From positions 62,001 through 126,000 of the forward strand of contig NZ_WLYK01000009.1 of the NCBI RefSeq assembly GCF_009707545.1: a stretch of DNA of 64,000 bases, in the 5' to 3' direction. Origin of the DNA: Nakamurella alba. Lineage in GTDB: Bacteria > Actinomycetota > Actinomycetes > Mycobacteriales > Nakamurellaceae. Shown piece after piece: positions 47,951 to 57,110 of the stretch; the first letter of the stretch is position 1, and every line of letters starts with the position of its first letter. The notes beneath the pieces were generated by a model that was not told where the DNA came from, did no database searches, and saw nothing but the letters and a program-made list of their open reading frames with translations. A program made the position numbers and the translations under genes.

Positions 47951-48919
47951 TCAGCCCTTGCGGGCGGTGACCGCTTCGGTGAGCTGCGGGGCGACGGTGA
48001 ACAGGTCGCCCACGATGCCGTAGTCGGCGATCTCGAAGATCGGTGCGTCGGCGTCCTTGTTGACCGCGACGATCGTCTTGGAGGTCTGCATCCCGGCCCG
48101 GTGCTGGATCGCACCCGAGATCCCGAGCGCGATGTACAGCTGCGGGGAGACGGTGGTGCCGGTCTGCCCGACCTGGAACTGCGGCGGGTAGTAGCCCGAG
48201 TCCACGGCGGCCCGGGACGCGCCGACCGCGCCGCCGAGCGAGTCGGCGAGCTGCTCGACCACGGTGAACTTCTCCGCAGCACCGACGCCGCGGCCGCCGG
48301 ACACCACGACCTTGGCCCCGGCCAGCTCCGGACGATCCCCGGCCGGCTCCAGGTGCACCGACTTCACGGTGGTCACCGCGGCGCTGTCGGCAGCCTCCAG
48401 CGCGGTGACCTCCGGGGTCCCCGCCGCATCAGCGGTGTGCTGGATCGCGCCGCCGCGGATCGAGATCACCGGCACCCCACGGGTCACCGCGTACTTCACC
48501 GTGTAACCACCACCGAACACCGACTGGGTGGCCACCACCTTGTCGCCGTCCAGCGCCACGTCCACCGCATCGGCCAGCACACCGGAGTTCAACCGCACCG
48601 CCAACCGGCCGGCGATCTCCCGACCGTCGAACGTCGCCGCCACCAGCACCGCCGCCGGACCGTCGACCACCGCGACAGCAGCATTCAACGCCGCCACCTC
48701 CGGGGTCACCACCGACGACCCGGCCGACTCCGACTCCACCGCCAGCACCTTCGTGGCGCCTGCGGCACCGAGGGCCTCGGCCAGACCGGCCGCGGTCCCC
48801 GGCGCACCGACGACCACCGCCACCGGGGACCCGATCTGCGCGGCCGCGGCCAGCAGCTCGCCGGTCACCTTGCGCAGCGCACCGTCCTGGTGCTCCACCA
48901 GCACAACAACATCAGCCAT
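47951..48919 (-). CDS. etfA: Electron transfer flavoprotein, alpha subunit
   Basis: Accepts electrons from acyl-CoA dehydrogenases as the FAD-binding half of ETF. The 322 residues have the N-terminal [20 protein letters not shown] domain and the C-terminal FAD domain with [65 protein letters not shown] and [23 protein letters not shown] with GAGGA upstream; it lies 45 bp after etfB. Together they serve the acyl-CoA dehydrogenases encoded nearby and probably others in the cell. Confidence 0.94.
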   Translation of the reverse strand: MADVVVLVEHQDGALRKVTGELLAAAAQIGSPVAVVVGAPGTAAGLAEALGAAGATKVLAVESESAGSSVVTPEVAALNAAVAVVDGPAAVLVAATFDGREIAGRLAVRLNSGVLADAVDVALDGDKVVATQSVFGGGYTVKYAVTRGVPVISIRGGAIQHTADAAGTPEVTALEAADSAAVTTVKSVHLEPAGDRPELAGAKVVVSGGRGVGAAEKFTVVEQLADSLGGAVGASRAAVDSGYYPPQFQVGQTGTTVSPQLYIALGISGAIQHRAGMQTSKTIVAVNKDADAPIFEIADYGIVGDLFTVAPQLTEAVTARKG

Positions 48920-48964
48920 GATCAACTCTTCCTCGAGGAATCTTCGCGTCGGAAAACTGGGTGG

Positions 48965-49747
48965 TCAGACGAGCCGCTGCGCGACCAGGAACTCGGAGAT
49001 CTTCTCGCCACCGGTGCCGTCATCGGTGACCTTCTCCCCCGCCGCCTTCGGCGGCCGCGGCGCACCCTCGACCACCTGCGTCGCCGCACCCGCGGTGCCC
49101 AGGATCGAGGCGTCCACACCGTCCAGCTCGCCGGCGGTCAGCGTGGTCACCGGCTTCTTCTTCGCGGCCATGATGCCCTTGAAGTTCGGGTACCGCGGCT
49201 CACCGATCTTCTCGTGCACCGAGATCACCACCGGCAACGGAGCGGACACCTCCGCAAAGCCACCCTCGATCACCCGCTCCGCGGTGACGGTGTCACCGTC
49301 CACCGACACCGTCCGCGCCGAGGTCACCGACGGCCAGCCCAGCCGCTCCGCGACCATCGCCGCGATCGACGCGGTCCGGCCGTCCGTGGCCTCGTTACCG
49401 GTGATCACCACCTGCGGGGAGATCGACGCCAGCGCTGCTGCAAGAACAGCGGAGGTGGCCACCGCATCCGAGCCCGCGAGCGCGGGATCCGAGACGTGCA
49501 CGGCCTTCTCGGCACCCATCGCCAGCGCCTTGCGCAGCGCGTCGGTCGCACCGTCCGGGCCCATCGTCACCACAGTGACGCTGCCGCCGTGCTTCTCGGC
49601 CAGCTGCAGACCCAACTCCACGCCCTTGGCGTCGATCTCGTCGATCACCGCGTCCGACGCGGCACGGTCCAGCAGCCACGTCGACTCGTCGAGCTTGCGC
49701 TCGCCGTAGGTGTCCGGGACCTGCTTGACCAGAACAGCGATGTCCAT
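48965..49747 (-). CDS. etfB: Electron transfer flavoprotein, beta subunit
   Basis: AMP-binding partner of EtfA, 260 residues. MDIAVLVKQVPDTYGERKLD at the N-terminus, GSVTVVTMGPDGATDALRKALAMGAEKAVHVSD and the recognition loop region VVISVHEKIGEPRYPNFKGIMAAKKKPV that docks on dehydrogenases are all present. It precedes etfA in the same orientation and follows the valine-type hydratase gene by 97 bp, so ETF and the dehydrogenase genes may share transcripts. Confidence 0.94.
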   Translation of the reverse strand: MDIAVLVKQVPDTYGERKLDESTWLLDRAASDAVIDEIDAKGVELGLQLAEKHGGSVTVVTMGPDGATDALRKALAMGAEKAVHVSDPALAGSDAVATSAVLAAALASISPQVVITGNEATDGRTASIAAMVAERLGWPSVTSARTVSVDGDTVTAERVIEGGFAEVSAPLPVVISVHEKIGEPRYPNFKGIMAAKKKPVTTLTAGELDGVDASILGTAGAATQVVEGAPRPPKAAGEKVTDDGTGGEKISEFLVAQRLV

Positions 49748-49844
49748 GTCGTCCTTCTCTCGTTCTTCGTTCTTCGACTACAGGGTGGTGCCGGGTCGTG
49801 CGCCCGGCCGGGTGCTCGATGGCGGCCGAAGGCCGGGGTGGAAC

Positions 49845-50630
49845 TCAGTGGTGACCGAAGGCCGGGGTGCGCTTCTCCACGAAGGCTCCCATACCTTCCT
49901 TCTGGTCCGCTGTGGCGAAGGTCGAGTGGAACAGCCGCCGCTCGAACCGGATGCCCTCGGCCAGTGTGCTCTCGTAGGAGCGGTTGACGGCCTCCTTGGC
50001 CATTGCGACGATCGGCGCGCTGAAGCCGGCGATGGTCGCGGCCACCTTCAGCGCCTCGTCGAGCAGCTCGGCGGCCGGGATGATCCGCGACACCAGACCG
50101 CTCCGCTCGGCCTCCTCGGCCTTCATGGTGCGGCCGGTGAGGCACATCTCCATCGCCTTGGCCTTGCCGACCGCGCGGGTGAGTCGCTGCGAACCGCCGA
50201 TGCCGGGGATGACGCCGAGCCGGATCTCCGGCTGCCCGAAACTCGCGGTGTCGGCGGCGAGCAGGATGTCGCACAGCATCGCGAGCTCGCAGCCGCCGCC
50301 GAGGGCGTGGCCGGCGACCGCGGCGATCAGCGGGGTGCGCAGGTCGGCGAGCCGGTCCCAGTCGCGGAACAGGTCGTCGACATAGACCTGCGGGAAGCCC
50401 TGCGGCTGCATCTCCTTGATGTCGGCGCCGGCCGCGAAGGCCCGCTCCGAGCCGGTGATGACGATCGCGCCGATCTCCGGGTCGCGGTCGAAAGCCGTTG
50501 CGGCCTCGACGACCTCGAGCATCAGCTGGCGGTTCAGCGCGTTCAGCGCCTTCGGCCGGTGCAGGGTGATCAGGCCGACGCGCGGGGCGCTCTCCGGCCG
50601 GTCCACCAGGATGGTCTCGTACTCGCTCAT
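49845..50630 (-). CDS. echA8: Enoyl-CoA hydratase (EchA8-type)
   Basis: Hydrates an enoyl-CoA, here probably methacrylyl-CoA of valine breakdown. The 261 residues retain both catalytic Glu: [15 protein letters not shown] and [31 protein letters not shown] forms the oxyanion hole, and the whole text follows mycobacterial EchA8. One-base TGATG overlap with the upstream hydroxyisobutyryl-CoA hydrolase gene. The order dehydrogenase, hydrolase, hydratase fits the isobutyryl-CoA to 3-hydroxyisobutyrate route. Confidence 0.92.
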   Translation of the reverse strand: MSEYETILVDRPESAPRVGLITLHRPKALNALNRQLMLEVVEAATAFDRDPEIGAIVITGSERAFAAGADIKEMQPQGFPQVYVDDLFRDWDRLADLRTPLIAAVAGHALGGGCELAMLCDILLAADTASFGQPEIRLGVIPGIGGSQRLTRAVGKAKAMEMCLTGRTMKAEEAERSGLVSRIIPAAELLDEALKVAATIAGFSAPIVAMAKEAVNRSYESTLAEGIRFERRLFHSTFATADQKEGMGAFVEKRTPAFGHH

Positions 50631-51739
50631 CACTTCTCCAGCATGTCGGTCGGGACGGGCGGTGCATCGGGGAACGGGAGCTCGGTGGCCGGCGGGGCGA
50701 ACCACGCGTCCACGTTCCCGACCTCCGCCAGCGTCGCCGGGGTCCACTGCGGATTGCGGTCCTTGTCGACGACCTGCGCCCGGATGCCCTCGGCCAGGTC
50801 GGGGGTGTCGAGAGCGTGGGAGCAGAGCCCGAACTCGAGGTTCAGTGCCTGCTCCAGGGTGCCGCCGGCGGCCCGCATGGCGCGGATCGCCCGGAGGGTG
50901 ACGGTGACCGAGGTCGGGCTGACCCGGGAGATCGCGGTGGCCGCCTTCGCGGCCGCCGGTTCGGGTGCGTCCTGCAGGGCGGCGACGATGTCCACGGCGG
51001 TGGGCGCCGAGTAGCAGCGGTCGATCCACTCCCGCTCGGCCAGCAGCTCCGACTCCGGGGCCGGCTCGACGAACTCGGCCAGCGCCGCGGGAATGCCGTG
51101 GGTGGTGGCCTTCTCGATCAGGTCGGGCAGCTTGTCCGACGGCACGAAGTGATCGGCGAAGCCGAGCGCGATGGCGTCGCCGGCGGTCATGCGGCCGCCG
51201 GTGAGCCCGACGTGCAGGCCGAGCTGGCCCGGGGTCCGGCCCAGCAGGTAGGTGCCGCCGACGTCCGGGATCAGGCCGATGCCGGTCTCCGGCATACCGA
51301 CCATCGACCGCTCGGTGACCACCCGGTGCGAGGCGTGGCCGGCCAGGCCGACACCGCCGCCCATCACGATGCCGTCCATCAGGGTCAGCACCGGCTTGGG
51401 GAACCGGGCCACCGCCGCGTCGACGTGGTACTCGTCACGCCAGTAGTCGATGGCGCCACGGCCGCCGCTCTTCGCGTCGGAGTAGATAGCCTTGACGTCG
51501 CCACCTGCGCAGAAGCCGCGCTCGCCGGCACCGTCGATGATCAGGAACCGGACCTCGGGATCCTCGGCCCACTCGGCCAGCACCGGCTCCACCAGCTTGA
51601 CCATGCGGTGGTCGAAGGCGTTGATCTGCCGCGGGCGGTTCAGCGTGATCCGACCGACGCCGCGGTCCACCCGGAACAGCACCGGGTCTTCCTCGACGAT
51701 GGTGCTGACCTGGGCGGACTCCGTGCCCGGGGCGCTCAT
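50630..51739 (-). CDS. 3-hydroxyisobutyryl-CoA hydrolase
   Basis: Releases free 3-hydroxyisobutyrate from its CoA ester in valine catabolism. The 369-residue crotonase-fold protein has [12 protein letters not shown], a [22 protein letters not shown] oxyanion segment and [24 protein letters not shown], the HIBCH signature with its catalytic Glu; the C-terminal extension of about 110 residues is also typical. It overlaps both the acyl-CoA dehydrogenase gene (ATGA) and the hydratase gene (TGATG). Confidence 0.92.
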   Translation of the reverse strand: MSAPGTESAQVSTIVEEDPVLFRVDRGVGRITLNRPRQINAFDHRMVKLVEPVLAEWAEDPEVRFLIIDGAGERGFCAGGDVKAIYSDAKSGGRGAIDYWRDEYHVDAAVARFPKPVLTLMDGIVMGGGVGLAGHASHRVVTERSMVGMPETGIGLIPDVGGTYLLGRTPGQLGLHVGLTGGRMTAGDAIALGFADHFVPSDKLPDLIEKATTHGIPAALAEFVEPAPESELLAEREWIDRCYSAPTAVDIVAALQDAPEPAAAKAATAISRVSPTSVTVTLRAIRAMRAAGGTLEQALNLEFGLCSHALDTPDLAEGIRAQVVDKDRNPQWTPATLAEVGNVDAWFAPPATELPFPDAPPVPTDMLEK

Positions 51740-52875
51740 CGGGCACCGACCAGGGATCGGGAGATCACCAGCTGCATGATTTCGTTGGTCCCTTCCAGGA
51801 TCTGGTGCACGCGCAGGTCACGCATGATCTTCTCGATGCCGTACTCCGCAAGATAGCCGTAACCTCCGTGCAACTGGAGTGCGGCGTTCGCCACTTCGAA
51901 GCCCGAGTCGGTGGCGAACTTCTTGGCCATCGCGCAGAGCTCGATGGTGTTCGGGGCGGCGTCGTCGATGGCCGAGGCGGCCTGCCAGAGCAGCAGCCGC
52001 GCCGCAGCGAGCTTGGTGGCCATGTCGGCGAGGTCGAACTGCAGCGCCTGGAACTGGTCCAGCCGCTTGCCGAACGCGGTGCGCTCGGACATGTAGGTCA
52101 GGGTGCGCTCGAGGGCGGACTGGGCGCCGCCGAGCGAGCTCGCGCCGATGTTCACCCGGCCGCCGTTCAGCCCGCTCATCGCGATCCGGAAGCCCTGGCC
52201 GACCTCGCCGAGCACGTTGCCCACCGGGACGCGGGCACCCTCGAAGATGACCTGGCGGGTGGGCTGGGCGTTCCAGCCCATCTTGATCTCGTTGGGGCCG
52301 AAGGACAGTCCAGGGGTGTCCTTCTCCACCACGAACGCGGTGATGCCCTTCGCGCCGTCGTTGCTGGTCCGGGCCATGACGACATAGACGCCGCTGGCGC
52401 CGGCACCGCTGATGAACTGCTTCACACCGTCGAGGACGTAGTGGTCGCCGTCCAGGGTGGCCTTCGTGCTCAGCGCAGCGGCGTCGGACCCGGCGCCGGG
52501 CTCGGTGAGGCAGTAGGAGCCGAGCACCTCCATCGAGGTCAGACCCGGCAGGTGCTTGGTGCGCAGGTCCTCGGAGCCGTACTTGTCGATCATCCACGCG
52601 GCCATGTTGTGGATCGAGATGTAGCTCGCCAGGCTGGGACAGCCGGTGGCCAGCGCCTCGATGATCAGCGCGGCGTCCAGCCGGGTGAGTCCCGATCCGC
52701 CGACGTCCTCGCGGACGTACATGCCGCCCATGCCCAGCTCGCCGGCCTTGCGCAGCACGTCGATCGGGAAGTGCTTGGTGCGGTCCCACTCGACCGCGTT
52801 CGGGGCGAGGAACTCGTCGGAGAACTGGCGGGCCAGTTCCGAGAGCGCCCGTTGGTCGTCGGACAGCTCGAACAT
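51736..52875 (-). CDS. Acyl-CoA dehydrogenase, isobutyryl-CoA type (ACAD8-like)
   Basis: Oxidises isobutyryl-CoA to methacrylyl-CoA with FAD, first step of this branch. The 379 residues include SYCLTEPGAGSDAAAL, the KQFISGAGASGVYVVMART domain, QALQFDLADMATKLAAARLL, HGGYGYLAEYGIEKIMRDLRVHQILEGTNEIM with the EGTNEI glutamate. GGAGGTGG is 5 nt before the ATG. First gene of the operon, with a 637-bp gene-poor region upstream that carries the tandem repeat. Confidence 0.9.
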   Translation of the reverse strand: MFELSDDQRALSELARQFSDEFLAPNAVEWDRTKHFPIDVLRKAGELGMGGMYVREDVGGSGLTRLDAALIIEALATGCPSLASYISIHNMAAWMIDKYGSEDLRTKHLPGLTSMEVLGSYCLTEPGAGSDAAALSTKATLDGDHYVLDGVKQFISGAGASGVYVVMARTSNDGAKGITAFVVEKDTPGLSFGPNEIKMGWNAQPTRQVIFEGARVPVGNVLGEVGQGFRIAMSGLNGGRVNIGASSLGGAQSALERTLTYMSERTAFGKRLDQFQALQFDLADMATKLAAARLLLWQAASAIDDAAPNTIELCAMAKKFATDSGFEVANAALQLHGGYGYLAEYGIEKIMRDLRVHQILEGTNEIMQLVISRSLVGAR

Positions 52876-53080
52876 TGCCCACCTCCGTTGGTGTACGGAC
52901 CGGGATCACCGGCCGCGATTACTCGGTCATCCTACTATCGGATCTCCCAGCGGGGCGGGGCAAGCCTTCTGCGACTGTCATCACAAGCTCGGATTCCGGG
53001 AACTCCTGTGACGGCGTCACGGATCTCGGTCTGCCGGGCCGTTGCGGCGTGCGCGGGTGCGGGCGCGGCCCCGATGCCCC
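52876..53080 (-). promoter_or_regulatory. Upstream region of the valine-type operon
   Basis: The first 205 bp of the 637-bp gene-free stretch before the acyl-CoA dehydrogenase gene. On the minus strand a TAGGAT hexamer at 52929-52934 is a possible -10 box, 54 nt before the start codon; no good -35 was found. Otherwise I see nothing recognisable here; the tandem repeat begins at 53081. Confidence 0.4.
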
Positions 53081-53384
53081 GCACGTCAGGACACGGTGTC
53101 GTTGTTCCGGGTGGGGCAGGAGTCGACGAGTTCGTAGGCGCAGTCGAAGTTGATCATCGCGACAGGCGGGGCGGCCACCGCGCACGTCGGGAAACGGTGT
53201 CGTTGTTCCGGGTGGGGCAGGAGTCGACGAGTTCGTACGCGCAGGCGAAGTTGATCATCGCGTCAGGGCGGGGCGGCCATGCGGGGGGTCCTGCACGTCG
53301 GAAACAGCGACTTTGTTCCGCGTGGGACAGGAGTCGCCGAGTTCGTACGCGCAGGCGAAGTTGATCATCGCGACAGGCGGGGCG
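53081..53384. repeat. Threefold direct repeat of about 100 bp
   Basis: Three copies (53081-53179, 53182-53279, 53293-53384) share TTGTTCCG.GTGGG.CAGGAGTCG.CGAGTTCGTA.GCGCAG.CGAAGTTGATCATCGCG. Copies 1 and 2 are nearly identical; copy 3 is more diverged. Read on the minus strand, each copy can encode a peptide starting MINF(A/D)CAYEL and containing DSCPTRN; copies 3 and 2 end in TGA overlapping the next ATG. The region has no protein gene otherwise, so this may be a mobile repeat, a structural or regulatory array, or a microprotein array. I do not recognise the family. Confidence 0.6.
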
Positions 53385-53414
53385 GGCGGGCGGCAGGGGG
53401 CGGGGGCGGGAAGA

Positions 53415-53454
53415 GCAACAGGCACGCGGGCCGGGTGGCCCGCGTGCCTGTTGC
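53415..53454 (-). terminator. Strong hairpin terminator of the aldehyde dehydrogenase operon
   Basis: A perfect 18-bp stem with loop GGGT (arms 53415-53432 and 53437-53454), 59 bp beyond the stop of the minus-strand aldehyde dehydrogenase gene. On the minus strand it is followed by TCTTCCC. It isolates the mmsB operon from the repeat region. Confidence 0.7.
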
Positions 53455-53512
53455 GATCATGGTCCCGCGCGACCGGGTCAGGGTCGGCGGGAAAGGGGTT
53501 CAGCCCAGTGGG

Positions 53513-54997
53513 TCAGCCCAGCTTGACGTTGATCTGCTTGGTCTGGGTGAAGCCCTCGATGGCGCCCTCGATGGAGAACTCGCGGCCGATGCCGCTCTCC
53601 TTGTAGCCGCCGTAGGCCTGGCCGATGACCTGGCCGCCGCCCTGGTTGACCTGCACCCAGCCGGACTCGATGCGCTGCGCGGTATCGAGCGCGGCGGTCA
53701 GGTTCTGCGACCAGACATAGGCGGCGAGACCGTAGTGCGAGTCGTTGGCCATCGCGATGACCTCCTCGCGATCGCTCCACGGGATGGCGACGAGCACCGG
53801 CCCGAAGATCTCCTCGCGGGCGATCCGCCAGTCGTTCTCGACCCCGGCGAAGATGGTCGGGCCCTGGTAAAAGCCGTCGAGGCCGGCCGGGATGTCGGCG
53901 GACTTGTCCAGCGCCAGCTTCACGCCGGCCTGGCTGCGGCCGTCGTTGATGTACTCCATCACCGAGTTGTACTGCTTCTCGTTGATGATGGCACCCATGT
54001 CGGAGGCCTCGTCCAGCGGATCGCCGACGACCAGCTGGTCGACGCGGCGGGACACCTTCTCGATCACCTCGTCGTAGACGTCGCGGTGCAGGAACAGCCG
54101 GGAGCCGGCGGTGCAGGACTGGCCCTGGCGGGTGAACCGCATGCCGAGCAGGATGCCCTCGACGGTGGCGTCGATCCGGTCCGGGGTGACGGCGTCCGGG
54201 AACACGATCGTCGGGGACTTGCCGCCCAGCTCCAGCGACATGTGCGCCAGCCGGGACCCGGTGGACTCGGCGACGTGCCGGCCGACCGAGGTCGAGCCGG
54301 TGAAGGAGACCTTGTCCACGTCCGGGTGCTGGATCAGTGCCTCGCCGACCACGGATCCCTTGCCCGTCACCACGTTCAGCACGCCGGCCGGTAGGAACTG
54401 GTTGGCGATCTCGACCATGCGCAGGATGGTCAGCGGCGCGTCCTCGGCCGGCTTGAGCACGACGGTGTTGCCGGCGGCGAGCGCCGCGGGCACCTTCATG
54501 CCGGCGATCATCAGCGGCGAGTTCCACGGCAGGATGCCGGCCACCACACCCAGCGGCTCGCGCCGGGTGTACTGCAGCTGGTCGTTGCCGGCGGGCAGCA
54601 CGACACCCTTGAACTCACCGGCCACGCCACCGAAGTAGCGGAACAGGTTGACCAGGGTCTGCGACTCCGGGCGGGCCTGGGTGCGCAGCGCGTTGCCGGT
54701 GTCCATGGCGGTGAGCTGGGCCAGCTCCTCCGCGGCGTCGGCGAGCGCGTCGGCGATCTTCAGCAGCGCCACCTGGCGGTCCTTGAAGTGCAGGTCGCGC
54801 CAGCCCGGGAAGGCCTTGCGGGCCGAGGCGACGGCGCGGTCCACGTCCTCCTTGGTGCCCGAGGGCACCCGGCCGAGCGGCTTGCTGCGGCGGCCCGGGT
54901 TCTGCACCTCGGTCCAGGCACCGCCCAGGGCGGCCACCGGTTCGCCGTCGATCACCATCGGGTGGTCGGCGGTCAGTGCATCGAGCATCGCGGTCAT
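53513..54997 (-). CDS. Aldehyde dehydrogenase family protein
   Basis: A 494-residue NAD-dependent aldehyde dehydrogenase. LPWNSPLMIAGMKVPAALAAGN, VSFTGSTSVGRHVAEST, the base in LELGGKSPTIVF and the nucleophile Cys in GQSCTAGSRLF are present. It is not MmsA-like in wording, so it need not be the methylmalonate-semialdehyde dehydrogenase although it follows mmsB by 58 bp. Start chosen at the ATG with GGAGGA upstream; a TTG 12 nt earlier gives a longer frame. It probably oxidises a semialdehyde linked to the pathway. Confidence 0.86.
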   Translation of the reverse strand: MTAMLDALTADHPMVIDGEPVAALGGAWTEVQNPGRRSKPLGRVPSGTKEDVDRAVASARKAFPGWRDLHFKDRQVALLKIADALADAAEELAQLTAMDTGNALRTQARPESQTLVNLFRYFGGVAGEFKGVVLPAGNDQLQYTRREPLGVVAGILPWNSPLMIAGMKVPAALAAGNTVVLKPAEDAPLTILRMVEIANQFLPAGVLNVVTGKGSVVGEALIQHPDVDKVSFTGSTSVGRHVAESTGSRLAHMSLELGGKSPTIVFPDAVTPDRIDATVEGILLGMRFTRQGQSCTAGSRLFLHRDVYDEVIEKVSRRVDQLVVGDPLDEASDMGAIINEKQYNSVMEYINDGRSQAGVKLALDKSADIPAGLDGFYQGPTIFAGVENDWRIAREEIFGPVLVAIPWSDREEVIAMANDSHYGLAAYVWSQNLTAALDTAQRIESGWVQVNQGGGQVIGQAYGGYKESGIGREFSIEGAIEGFTQTKQINVKLG

Positions 54998-55055
54998 GCT
55001 GTCCTCCAAGGTCTTTCGGTGTCTCAGGTGTTCGGGAGTCAGGCGTTCGAGCGCG

Positions 55056-55958
55056 TCAGGCCTCGGGGCGGGTGATCGTCCCGTCCACCAGTCTGACGAG
55101 CGAGGCGGTGTCCTTCCCGCCCCAGCCCAGTTCGATCATCTGGTCGAGGAAGGTACTCACCATCGTCGCGACCGGGAGATCGGTGTCGGTGGACTCGCCG
55201 GCCTCCAGCGCCAGGCCGAGGTCCTTGCGCATCAGGTTGACGGCGAAGCCACCCTCGAAATCCCGGTTCACGGCGGCGGTCTCGACCACGCCGGCGACCG
55301 GGTACCAGGTGCGCAGGGCCCAGCTCTCGCCGGAGGAGACCGAGGCGAGGTCGTAGAAGACCTTCGGGTCCAGACCGAGCCGCTCGGCCAGCACCGCACC
55401 CTCGGCGAGCCCGGCCATGTTGACCGCCAGCATCATGTTGTTCGCGCACTTGGCGGCCTGGCCGCTGCCCGGGCCACCGGTGTGGAAGATGCGGCCGGCC
55501 ATCGCCTCGATGAGCGGGCGGACCTTCTCCAGGTTCTCCTCCGGGCCGCCGACCATGAAGGTCAGGGTGCCGGCCTGTGCGCCGGAGACACCGCCGGAGA
55601 CCGGGGCGTCCAGGAACGGGAAGCCGCGGCCGGTGACGATCTCGTGCAGCTCGCGGGCGGTGGTGATGTCGATGGTGGAGCTGTCCACGACCAGCGCTCC
55701 CGCAGGCAGGTGGTCGAGGATGCCACCGGCGTCGGCCAGCGCCGACTTCACGTGCTTGCCCGCGGGCAGCATGGTGAAGACGACGTCGACGTCCTTCACG
55801 GCTTCCGCGGCGGAGGTCGCCACGCCGACGTTCTGCTCGGCCGCGTGGTCACGGGCCGCCTCGCTGAGGTCGAAGCCGGTCACCTGGTGTCCCGCCGCGA
55901 CCAGGTTCGCCGCCATCGGGGTGCCCATGTTGCCCAGGCCGATCCAGGCCACCTTCAT
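55056..55958 (-). CDS. mmsB: 3-hydroxyisobutyrate dehydrogenase
   Basis: Oxidises 3-hydroxyisobutyrate to methylmalonate semialdehyde with NAD. The 300 residues contain WIGLGNMGTPMAANL at the N-terminus, FLDAPVSGGVSGAQAGTLTFMVGG, the catalytic Lys in GSGQAAKCANNMMLAV and DLGLALEAGES. AAGGAG stands 6 nt before the ATG. It begins an operon with the aldehyde dehydrogenase gene and is divergent from a LysR regulator, with a 14-bp inverted repeat between them. Confidence 0.92.
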   Translation of the reverse strand: MKVAWIGLGNMGTPMAANLVAAGHQVTGFDLSEAARDHAAEQNVGVATSAAEAVKDVDVVFTMLPAGKHVKSALADAGGILDHLPAGALVVDSSTIDITTARELHEIVTGRGFPFLDAPVSGGVSGAQAGTLTFMVGGPEENLEKVRPLIEAMAGRIFHTGGPGSGQAAKCANNMMLAVNMAGLAEGAVLAERLGLDPKVFYDLASVSSGESWALRTWYPVAGVVETAAVNRDFEGGFAVNLMRKDLGLALEAGESTDTDLPVATMVSTFLDQMIELGWGGKDTASLVRLVDGTITRPEA

Positions 55959-56063
55959 CTGGAACTCCTTCGTTCGCGTGTGGTGTCGTCGTGCGTCACC
56001 GGACATGGTCCGGGAGATGTCCATCCTTCTCCCCCAGCCTGCCACCCGGAAGCCGCAGACGCG

Positions 56064-56097
56064 CACCCAGGCTGTGCGAGAATGCACAGCCTGGGTG
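56064..56097. promoter_or_regulatory. 14-bp inverted repeat, probable LysR operator
   Basis: Perfect arms 56064-56077 and 56084-56097 around GAGAAT, 34 bp before the LysR ATG and about 105 bp before the divergent mmsB start. The core TGTGC-N6-GCACA matches the symmetric T-N11-A type site of LysR regulators. The long arms could also fold as RNA at the start of the LysR transcript. Confidence 0.6.
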
Positions 56098-56131
56098 GCG
56101 GTCCGCCGCCGGGGCACGGAAGGCGGTCCGG

Positions 56132-57046
56132 ATGGCGGCCAGACCCGACGACCTGCTGCTGCTGCTCGAGGTCGCCCGGTTCGGTTCCTTCGCCGCGGCG
56201 GGTGCTGCACTGGCCATGGACCACAGCACCATCTCCCGCCGGATCACCTCGCTGGAAAGGGATCTCGGCGGTCCGGTGGTGATCCGGGCGGCCGGCGGGG
56301 CCACGCTGACCGAGCTCGGGCGGAACCTGTTGGACAGCGCGGAACGCATCGAGCGCACGATGGCGGCGGTGTCCGAACTGGCCCGGGCGCCCGGTTTCGA
56401 GCCCACCGCACTGACCGGCATGGTGCGCATCGCCGCGCCGGACGCCTTCGGCGCCTGTTTCGTCGCGCCGGTGATCGCCCGGCTGCACCGGGCCCATCCC
56501 GCGGTCCGGCTCGAGCTGGTGACGGCGACCCGGCCGTTGGTGCAGGGCATCGGTTCGGACATCGAGATCGGCGTCGGGCAGCCGACCTCGCCGCGGCTGG
56601 AGACGCTGCTGCTGACCCGCTACTCGCTCGGCCTCTGGGCCGCGCCGGAGTACCTGGCCGCGAAAGGGACCCCGGAATCCGTGGCCGGGCTGGCCGACCA
56701 CTCGCTCGTCTACTACGTCGACTCCCTGCTCCGGGTCGACGATCTCGCGCTGCTGCGCGAGCTGTTCCCGGCCGGCAGCGCCGAGGTCGGCTCGACCAAC
56801 GTGCACGCACAGGTGCAGGCCGCCCTGGCCGGGGGCGGGATCGGGCTGCTGCCGAACTTCCTGGCCGGCCGGGAGGCCGGGCTGCGGCGGGTGCTGGCCG
56901 GCCAGGTGGACATCGTGCTGCAGTTCCGCGTGGCGCTGGCGCCGCGGGTGCTCCGCCGGCCGGCGTCCACCGCGGTGCTGCGGGCCCTGCAGGCGGAGGT
57001 GGCGGCACGCCAGGCGGAGCTGCTGCCCGGCCACCGGCCGGACTGA
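56132..57046 (+). CDS. LysR-family transcriptional regulator
   Basis: A 304-residue LysR regulator: N-terminal winged helix (DLLLLLEVARFGSFAAAGAALAMDHSTISRRITSLERDLGG at about 6-45) and a periplasmic-binding-like effector domain with GMVRIAAPDAFGACFVAPVIARL and SLGLWAAPEYLAAKGTPE. The divergent mmsB and aldehyde dehydrogenase genes are its likely targets, via the inverted repeat between them. GGAAGG lies upstream of the ATG. The effector is unknown; 3-hydroxyisobutyrate or a related acid is a guess. Confidence 0.87.
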   Translation: MAARPDDLLLLLEVARFGSFAAAGAALAMDHSTISRRITSLERDLGGPVVIRAAGGATLTELGRNLLDSAERIERTMAAVSELARAPGFEPTALTGMVRIAAPDAFGACFVAPVIARLHRAHPAVRLELVTATRPLVQGIGSDIEIGVGQPTSPRLETLLLTRYSLGLWAAPEYLAAKGTPESVAGLADHSLVYYVDSLLRVDDLALLRELFPAGSAEVGSTNVHAQVQAALAGGGIGLLPNFLAGREAGLRRVLAGQVDIVLQFRVALAPRVLRRPASTAVLRALQAEVAARQAELLPGHRPD

Positions 57047-57110
57047 ACCGCCGGCAGCGGGAAGGACAGGGCGGTGCGGGCGAGTTCCGGGGCGGTGCGA
57101 CGATGGCCGG

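Noticed and set aside
51805-53364. A 519-codon plus-strand open frame over the acyl-CoA dehydrogenase gene and repeat
   Set aside because: Antisense to a clear dehydrogenase gene, with His/Gly/Arg-rich low-complexity translation and no family match.
53081-53384. The tandem repeat as a CRISPR array
   Set aside because: Repeat units are about 100 bp with no variable spacers of regular 30-40 bp, only three copies, and no cas gene in the window.
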